From contig CAMDFE010000019.1 in the NCBI GenBank assembly GCA_945897395.1, positions 1 through 12,190 on the forward strand: a stretch of 12,190 nucleotides of DNA, given 5' to 3'. This stretch comes from Chryseobacterium gleum (GTDB taxonomy: Bacteria; Bacteroidota; Bacteroidia; Flavobacteriales_D; Sanyastnellaceae). Below are positions 6,863 to 12,190 of the stretch, piece by piece (the stretch's first letter is position 1; each line of letters opens with the position of its first letter). The position numbers and the translations under genes were made by a program. Below the pieces are notes generated by a model. The model was not told the origin of the DNA, did not search any database, and was given only the letters and a program-made list of their open reading frames with translations.

Positions 6863-7885
6863 ATGAAACTTCAGTTTGAAAAAAATGTGGACTTGTTGGC
6901 GCACAACACGTTTGGCATTTCAGCAATAGCGAGAGAATTTGCACGCATAGACCAACCGGAACACGTGCAAGAGGCGTTGGAGTATGTGCGCCAGAGCAAG
7001 AACAATCACCTGGTTCTTGGTGGGGGAAGCAATATTCTATTCACACAAGATGTCGATGCTATTGTTCTTCAAAACAGATTATTCGGAATTGAATTGGACA
7101 AGGAAGACGATATGCATGTGTATGTGCGCGTGGCCGCGGGAGAGAACTGGCACAACTTCGTGTTACATTGCATTCGACACAAATGGGCCGGAGTTGAAAA
7201 TCTTTCGCTCATTCCCGGATGTGTAGGTGCGAGCCCTATGCAAAACATTGGCGCCTACGGTGTAGAGATGAGTAGCATTTTGGATTATGTGGAAGCCGTG
7301 AACATTCACACTTCCGAAAAACACACATTCTCTTTGAACGACTGCGAATTGGGTTACCGCGAAAGTATCTTCAAGCGCAAGGAAAAAGGCAATTGGTTCA
7401 TCACACACGTGGGTTTCAAACTAAACAAGCGTCCCGTCTTTCACATTGAATACGGCGCCATAGCCGACGAACTCGACAAAATGGAAATTGATACGTTGAG
7501 CATTAAGCACATCAGTCAAGCCGTTATAGCCATTCGTTCTTCAAAACTCCCCGACCCGAACGTGCTTGGCAATGCAGGAAGCTTCTTCAAAAACCCAACG
7601 GTAGATCTTTCTGTACTACGGGCCATTCAAGCGCACGATGAAAAAATTCCGTTTTATCCGGTGAATGAAAACACAGTTAAAATACCCGCTGGATATATGA
7701 TTGAGCATGCCGGTTGGAAAGGCAAGCGCGTTGGAAACTGTGGGGTGCATGAAAAACAAGCCTTGGTTCTCGTGAATTACGGCGGAGCAACAGGAAAGGA
7801 AATCTTCACTCTGAGCGGAGATATAATGACCGATGTCAATAATAAATATGGCATTGAATTGGAGCGTGAAGTAAATGTGTGGTAA
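6863..7885 (+). CDS. murB: UDP-N-acetylenolpyruvoylglucosamine reductase (MurB, type I)
   Basis: The protein has 340 residues, the usual length of type I MurB (E. coli form). It catalyses NADPH- and FAD-dependent reduction of UDP-GlcNAc-enolpyruvate to UDP-MurNAc in the cytoplasm, the second committed step of peptidoglycan precursor synthesis. FAD-binding signatures are LVLGGGSNILF (50-60) and IPGCVGASPMQNIGAYG (117-133). Expected catalytic residues are visible: R166 in GYRES, the proton-donor serine S240 in GNAGSFFKNP, and E334 in IELEREV near the C-terminus. The N-terminal NTFGI motif (15-19) is also typical. The gene lies outside any mur/fts cluster here, which is common for type I murB. 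Upstream is an 84-residue unknown protein; downstream a desaturase whose promoter overlaps the murB stop. ATG at 6863 fits the family N-terminus. Confidence 0.97.
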   Translation: MKLQFEKNVDLLAHNTFGISAIAREFARIDQPEHVQEALEYVRQSKNNHLVLGGGSNILFTQDVDAIVLQNRLFGIELDKEDDMHVYVRVAAGENWHNFVLHCIRHKWAGVENLSLIPGCVGASPMQNIGAYGVEMSSILDYVEAVNIHTSEKHTFSLNDCELGYRESIFKRKEKGNWFITHVGFKLNKRPVFHIEYGAIADELDKMEIDTLSIKHISQAVIAIRSSKLPDPNVLGNAGSFFKNPTVDLSVLRAIQAHDEKIPFYPVNENTVKIPAGYMIEHAGWKGKRVGNCGVHEKQALVLVNYGGATGKEIFTLSGDIMTDVNNKYGIELEREVNVW

Positions 7886-7890
7886 CTTTG
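7859..7890 (+). promoter_or_regulatory. Bacteroidota-type promoter for the desaturase gene
   Basis: TTG at 7859-7861 and TAACTTTG at 7883-7890 are separated by 21 nt, matching the TTG-N17-23-TAnnTTTG arrangement of Bacteroidota housekeeping promoters. The -7 box begins on the murB stop codon (TAA, 7883-7885). The predicted transcription start, a few bases after 7890, leaves a leader of about 20 nt before the TTG start at 7916. This suggests the desaturase can be transcribed independently of murB. Confidence 0.6.
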
Positions 7891-7915
7891 CAAATCATTA
7901 TAAAACCCAACTATT

Positions 7916-8986
7916 TTGAGCACAATCAGATTTAAAACAACAGGAACTCCATTTTTCGATCATTTGAAGAACGGAGTAGATTCATACTTCAACGCTACAC
8001 GTCGCAACAGATGGGGAAATTGGCTCGTATTCGTGAAAGCAACTGTTCTTTTAATCAGCTTTTTCGCACTCTATATTTCACTTGTTTTTGGAAGTCTTTC
8101 TATTTGGATGAACCTTGGCGCTTGCGTGCTTTTGGGACTCACCTTAGCTGGAATTGGATTCAACTTGATGCATGATGGTGCGCACGGAAGTTTTTCAGAC
8201 AAGAAATGGTTGAACGAAATCATGGCTCACACCTTGAACATGGTAGGCGGAGATGTTAGCTTGTGGAAGACGAAACACAACGTGATTCACCACTCTTTCA
8301 CGAACATTGAAGGTCACGATGACGACATTAACATTCAGCCGATGATGCGCACGAATGAGAATCAGCCACGTTACAAGATTCATCGCTTTCAACACATCTA
8401 CGGTTATATTCTTTACTGTTTAACTTACATTTCTTGGATTTGGATCGACGATGTGAAGAAATACAGAACTCAACAAGTGGGTATTACCAAACTGAAAAAG
8501 TTCACGTTCATCAATCACTTTACTTTTTGGGCGACGAAGTTGAGTTACGTTGTAACATTTATTGTTCTTCCAATTATTTTCAAAGGAATACTAGCTGCCA
8601 TTTTAGGTTACTTGATTGTTTCTATGGTAACTGGAATTGTTATCGCTGTTGTGTTTCAATTGGCGCACGTAGTAGAATCTGTTTCCTTCAACGATCCTGA
8701 TGATACTGACGGTATCATTGAACAAGAATGGGCCATACACCAAATCAATACCACAAGTAACTTCGCAACAAAGAATCCTTTGGTATCTTGGTTTACAGGC
8801 GGATTGAATTACCAAGTGGAGCATCATTTGTTTCCGCGTATTTCACACGTTCACTATCCAGCATTAAATAAAATTGTTCGCGAAACCTGTGAGAAATTCG
8901 GTGTTCAGTACCACGAATACGGGACGGTCATTGCCGCGGTGCGTTCACACACGCGTCACTTGAAGTCAATGGGCATTGCTGACTAA
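7916..8986 (+). CDS. Front-end-type membrane fatty acid (acyl-CoA/acyl-lipid) desaturase
   Basis: The protein has 356 residues. It belongs to the membrane di-iron fatty acid desaturase family, introducing a double bond into an acyl chain using O2 and an electron donor. Three histidine boxes are present: HDGAH (86-90), HNVIHH (121-126) and QVEHH (300-304). Glutamine in place of the first histidine of box 3 is characteristic of front-end (delta-5/6-like) desaturases; regiospecificity cannot be read from it. Hydrophobic pairs at about 36-84 and 205-250 give the usual four membrane spans. There is no fused cytochrome b5 domain, so electrons must come from a separate ferredoxin or cytochrome. The start is TTG: an in-frame stop lies at 7901-7903 and no ATG occurs before the membrane region, while STIRF fits the family N-terminus. 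The stop overlaps that of the convergent porP-like gene. The likely role is membrane fluidity adjustment. Confidence 0.92.
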   Translation: MSTIRFKTTGTPFFDHLKNGVDSYFNATRRNRWGNWLVFVKATVLLISFFALYISLVFGSLSIWMNLGACVLLGLTLAGIGFNLMHDGAHGSFSDKKWLNEIMAHTLNMVGGDVSLWKTKHNVIHHSFTNIEGHDDDINIQPMMRTNENQPRYKIHRFQHIYGYILYCLTYISWIWIDDVKKYRTQQVGITKLKKFTFINHFTFWATKLSYVVTFIVLPIIFKGILAAILGYLIVSMVTGIVIAVVFQLAHVVESVSFNDPDDTDGIIEQEWAIHQINTTSNFATKNPLVSWFTGGLNYQVEHHLFPRISHVHYPALNKIVRETCEKFGVQYHEYGTVIAAVRSHTRHLKSMGIAD

Positions 8987-9993
8987 AACGTTGCGCAAGG
9001 AATAATTCTTCTCTTCACTTTTCGCATATTTCTATTGTTCGCCCAGAGGTAGGTAAAACTTATCTCGTGTGAACCCCCTGTATTTCCTACAGCCAATTGA
9101 GAAGTAGTAATGTCATAGCTGTATCCAACCTTATACTTCCCTGTTTGAAATCCAATCAGCGCAGAGAATGAGTCTCTGTTCGGATGTTGGTATTGATTCG
9201 ATTTAACCGGAAGTCCGCGGTACCAGATTCCCAATACAACGGGATTCAATTCCGTATAAACTCCAATGTCTAACTGATCAAATTTTCCTTGTGCTTGGTA
9301 GTTAAACGCCAGTACCATGTCCTTTCCAACCTTCGAATAATAATTCGACTTAATCTTTTTTCTTACTCCTCCGTGAACGGAAAGACGCGTCGGGATAATT
9401 TCGGTCGTTGCGTTGTAAATGGCTTCATTCGGCTTGTTCATGTGATAAACCGAAACGCCCATCCAAGCTTTCGCGGAATAAAGCAATGCTCCAGCCGAAG
9501 CGTCGAAGTACTTCGCAGGTCCGTATGATATGGATTCATAACTCGGGTCTCCATCGCGAATCATTTGATCATAGAAAACTAAATTTCCAAAATCTAAGGT
9601 CCTGCTCACAAAGCCCAATTGTAACGCCGGACGGAAGAACAATCCGCGTTTTACCTTCACCTCATAAGCATACTGAAATTGAATGGAAGAGGTCTTTAAA
9701 TTCCCACTTCCCAACTTATCACTGCCGGCAATAATTCCGAAACCACTGTTGATGGAAGACGCGTAATGATCGTATGCAAAACGATAAGACTTGAATCCGC
9801 CAGGAATCAATGACCACTGATTGCGATACAACGAGCTTAATCTACTTTGCGCAGAAGCTCCAGCAAATGCAGGGTTCAGCAATGTTGGCGCTGAATAGAA
9901 CTGCGTGTATTGTTGATCTTGCGCAACCGCATTCATTTCTAGCAACAGCACTAGCGCGAAGAAAATGTGTCTGATTTTCATTGTGTTTTTCAT
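8983..9993 (-). CDS. PorP/SprF family type IX secretion-associated outer-membrane protein
   Basis: The protein has 336 residues from the ATG at 9993, which overlaps the upstream stop as ATGA; a second ATG at 9981 would also give a signal peptide. The signal peptide has a hydrophobic core at about 10-18 and an AVA-QD cleavage site near residue 24. The mature N-terminus, QDQQYTQFYSAPTLLNPAFAG, is the hallmark of the PorP/SprF family, and the rest shows alternating beta-strand patterns of an outer-membrane barrel, ending in a strand (HEISFTYLW) before a basic tail. In Flavobacterium johnsoniae SprF is needed for secretion of the adhesin SprB, and PorP-like proteins commonly sit next to type B CTD cargo. 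Here it directly follows such a cargo gene, so it is probably its dedicated export or surface-anchoring partner. The tail NRNMRKVKRRIIPCATF is unusually basic. The stop TAG overlaps the desaturase TAA. Confidence 0.93.
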   Translation of the reverse strand: MKNTMKIRHIFFALVLLLEMNAVAQDQQYTQFYSAPTLLNPAFAGASAQSRLSSLYRNQWSLIPGGFKSYRFAYDHYASSINSGFGIIAGSDKLGSGNLKTSSIQFQYAYEVKVKRGLFFRPALQLGFVSRTLDFGNLVFYDQMIRDGDPSYESISYGPAKYFDASAGALLYSAKAWMGVSVYHMNKPNEAIYNATTEIIPTRLSVHGGVRKKIKSNYYSKVGKDMVLAFNYQAQGKFDQLDIGVYTELNPVVLGIWYRGLPVKSNQYQHPNRDSFSALIGFQTGKYKVGYSYDITTSQLAVGNTGGSHEISFTYLWANNRNMRKVKRRIIPCATF

Positions 9994-12190
9994 CGTGCTA
10001 AAAGTGTTAAATCTCCAGTCATGATTTTACTTGTACCATTGGAAAACGTAACCGATGCTTTCCACGCATAAACATCTTCCTTACTCAATACCCCTCGGTA
10101 ATAACCGTCCCATCCCCGTTGAATGTCGTTCGTTTCAAAAATTTGCTCCCCCCATTTGTTGAAGATTTGAAGTTCGTAGAGAGCCACTCCTTTGTGAAGC
10201 GGACAAAAAATATCGTTCGTGTATCCGTATGCATCGTAGTAACCATCGCCCGGTCCACTTGAATTCGGGGTGAAGGCATTCGGATATTCCAAATACCCAT
10301 CGCCGTATGCAAAGACAACATCTTCCAGTATTAATGTATCTGGACAATTGAATTCATTGTTCGCAATCAATTGAATGCTGAAGGTGCCTTCGGTATCGTA
10401 AAAATGCTTGGGACTTACTTCATTGCTTACGAATCCGTCACCGAATGACCATTCGAAAATTGAAGCGTTATCGCTTGCGTTTTGACACAAAACAGGTTGA
10501 TCTGGAATAACTACTTGATGCGGATTCACGGTGAAAGAGGCAACAGCGTTCGCGTGCACGATAAATAGATCCGTGAGTTCCAGCGTATCATTCGTTCCAT
10601 CGAAACCGTGAACCACCAAGGTTGCTCCGAAAACACCAGCTTGGTAAAACGTATAAACAGGATTGTCAGAAGTGGTGTATCCGCCATCGCTAAAGAACCA
10701 CTCGTAGCTATCTGCGTATTGCGAAAGATTGCTCAACGTAACAGTCAGAGGAACGCAGCCTTCGCCATTTCCTTCATACAAAGCAACAGGAGCCGGAGGA
10801 ATAATGGTAATGCTTTGGGCGGTGGTATCGGTGCACAATCCTTCATTCACAATCAATTCAATGTTGTATATCCCCCATGATGGAAACGCATGATCACCTG
10901 GATTCGAAACGTAATACTCACTTCCGTCCTCCAATGTCCAATGGTAACCAAGATTCGTCCCCGTGGAATTTTCCTGAAGGGTTACACTGTTGCTCGGCCA
11001 AGTCTGAACCAAAGGCGTTACTGTGAAAGCAGCGGTTGGAAAGGGTTGAACAATTACCCACAAATCAGTTGTTACCTCACATCCGTAAATGTTTGTCGCA
11101 GTTAAGCTCACGACAAAAGTGGTGTCAACTGGATACGGATTATAAAACGTTCCTTGCTCATTAAAGCTAGTGCTCGTGTCTCCGTTTCCTAAATTCCAGA
11201 AGTAAGATGTTGCACCTGTGCTTTGGTTATCGAAGACAACCTCAACAGGATTACATCCGGAAACAATCACATCGGCATCAGCAACCACTTGTGGAAGAAC
11301 AGTAACTTGATCTGTCCAAACATCGGTGCAGCCATTCGGAGCTTCAACCGTTAACGTAATTTGATACGTCTGAGACTGATCAGATAAATTGAAATACGTG
11401 TAGGTGTGTTGAGCTGCAGAAGTGGTTGAATTCAACGCGTCGCCATATTCCCATGAATATGCATTTGCTCCTTGTGATGCGTTCGTTAAATCCACATTCA
11501 ACGGGTAGCAACCATAAACAGTATCAATGGATGCAATCGCATTCGGAGAATACAAGACAGTCAGCGGATGAGTAATCGTGTCCGAGCAACCGAACAAACT
11601 CGTTGAAACCAACGACACCGTATAATTTAAATCTTGAAGTCCATTGTTGGAATACAGGTGATACGGGTTGAACGCATTCGAATAAAATCCGTCACCGAAC
11701 GTCCATTCGGCCGAAGTACCAATCGTAGAAGTATTGTTGAATTGCGCCTGAACACTAGCACAAGCAGCGCCTGTCCATGAGAAGCTCGCTGTAACAGAAG
11801 GATAAACTGTAATTTGAACGGTATCTATGCTTGAACAAGTGCTTACTTGATTCGCTTGCAAAACCGTTGTGTAAGTCACAGGTTGCGCGGTGTTGTTTAC
11901 ATACAAGAAATCATGCGACGCCGCAGTTGTTGTGCTCGTTTGACCATTGCCGTAATTCCAATTGTAACTCAAGGCTTGCAGCGAATTGTTTTCGAACGTC
12001 ACATTCAAAGGTGAACAACCAGAATACTGCTGCGTGGAAATATTCGCAATCGCCTGCGGATTCACAGTTACTTGGAATGAAATACTATCGGCACATCCAA
12101 AGGCATTTTCAGAATAACACGTCACCGTGAATTGCAGAGGTGCAAGCGTGTTGTTTACATAGGTATGAGCCGGTGAAGTATTGGTTGAAG
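9990..12190 (-). CDS. PKD-repeat surface protein with T9SS type B (CHU_C) sorting domain, 3' part only
   Basis: The frame is open from the right edge to the TGA at 9990, giving 732 complete residues; the N-terminus lies outside the window, so the GTG at 12125 is not a real start. Visible are the end of one PKD module and about seven further PKD-like modules of roughly 80-90 residues, most with the pattern GC.PL.V.F.N.S....Y.W..GDG........H.Y and later a GC.D pair, suggesting disulphide-linked modules. Two modules (around WPSNSVTL and IPDQPVLC) lack the GC.PL start. The last ~100 residues are a gliding-motility-associated C-terminal domain: YPNAFTPN, an FNKWGEQIFET strand, GWDGYYRG, then DVYAWK and a terminal GDLTLLAR. 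This marks a T9SS type B cargo, exported across the outer membrane and probably a large adhesin. The porP-like gene overlaps it by four bases. No N-terminal domain can be described. Confidence 0.94.
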   Translation of the reverse strand, partial: STNTSPAHTYVNNTLAPLQFTVTCYSENAFGCADSISFQVTVNPQAIANISTQQYSGCSPLNVTFENNSLQALSYNWNYGNGQTSTTTAASHDFLYVNNTAQPVTYTTVLQANQVSTCSSIDTVQITVYPSVTASFSWTGAACASVQAQFNNTSTIGTSAEWTFGDGFYSNAFNPYHLYSNNGLQDLNYTVSLVSTSLFGCSDTITHPLTVLYSPNAIASIDTVYGCYPLNVDLTNASQGANAYSWEYGDALNSTTSAAQHTYTYFNLSDQSQTYQITLTVEAPNGCTDVWTDQVTVLPQVVADADVIVSGCNPVEVVFDNQSTGATSYFWNLGNGDTSTSFNEQGTFYNPYPVDTTFVVSLTATNIYGCEVTTDLWVIVQPFPTAAFTVTPLVQTWPSNSVTLQENSTGTNLGYHWTLEDGSEYYVSNPGDHAFPSWGIYNIELIVNEGLCTDTTAQSITIIPPAPVALYEGNGEGCVPLTVTLSNLSQYADSYEWFFSDGGYTTSDNPVYTFYQAGVFGATLVVHGFDGTNDTLELTDLFIVHANAVASFTVNPHQVVIPDQPVLCQNASDNASIFEWSFGDGFVSNEVSPKHFYDTEGTFSIQLIANNEFNCPDTLILEDVVFAYGDGYLEYPNAFTPNSSGPGDGYYDAYGYTNDIFCPLHKGVALYELQIFNKWGEQIFETNDIQRGWDGYYRGVLSKEDVYAWKASVTFSNGTSKIMTGDLTLLAR

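Noticed and set aside
12123..12125. GTG as start of the PKD-repeat protein
   Set aside because: The same frame stays open to the right edge and the upstream residues (PAHTYVN) continue a PKD module, so the gene begins outside the window.

Overview
The window looks like a chromosomal segment of a Bacteroidota bacterium, most likely in or near Flavobacteriales. This rests on protein families and promoter style, not on a marker gene. The supporting signs are a PKD-repeat surface protein ending in a CHU_C / type B type IX secretion (T9SS) sorting domain, a PorP/SprF-family protein directly after it, a BNR-repeat exported protein, a long MORN_2/YwqK-like repeat protein, promoter elements of the Bacteroidota form TAnnTTTG, and weak Shine-Dalgarno sequences. 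No rRNA, tRNA, insertion sequence, phage gene or CRISPR array is visible. Coding density is very high.

Layout, left to right: (1) the 5' part of a minus-strand exported BNR/sortilin-type repeat protein, running off the left edge; (2) a divergent plus-strand exported protein made of about 18-19 MORN_2-like repeats; (3) a short convergent intergenic region filled by an array of tiny palindromes, which starts on the stop codon of (2) and also encodes the last residues of (4); (4) a minus-strand GT4-type glycosyltransferase, overlapping by one base (TAGTG) the stop of (5); (5) a 925-residue AddB-like PD-(D/E)XK nuclease; (6) a divergent 84-residue orphan protein whose ATG lies 9 bp from the nuclease ATG; (7) murB, peptidoglycan synthesis; (8) a front-end-type fatty acid desaturase starting with TTG, with a good promoter overlapping the murB stop; (9) a minus-strand PorP/SprF protein whose stop overlaps the desaturase stop; (10) a PKD-repeat/CHU_C surface protein overlapping porP by ATGA and running off the right edge.

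Genes 9-10 form the clearest functional unit: a T9SS type B cargo and its probable dedicated PorP/SprF partner. Genes 4-5 are translationally coupled but not obviously related in function. MurB and the desaturase are envelope housekeeping functions. I do not see a defence island or mobile system. The most unusual item is the palindrome array at about 2356-2500, followed by the 9-bp divergent start arrangement around the uncharacterised small gene.
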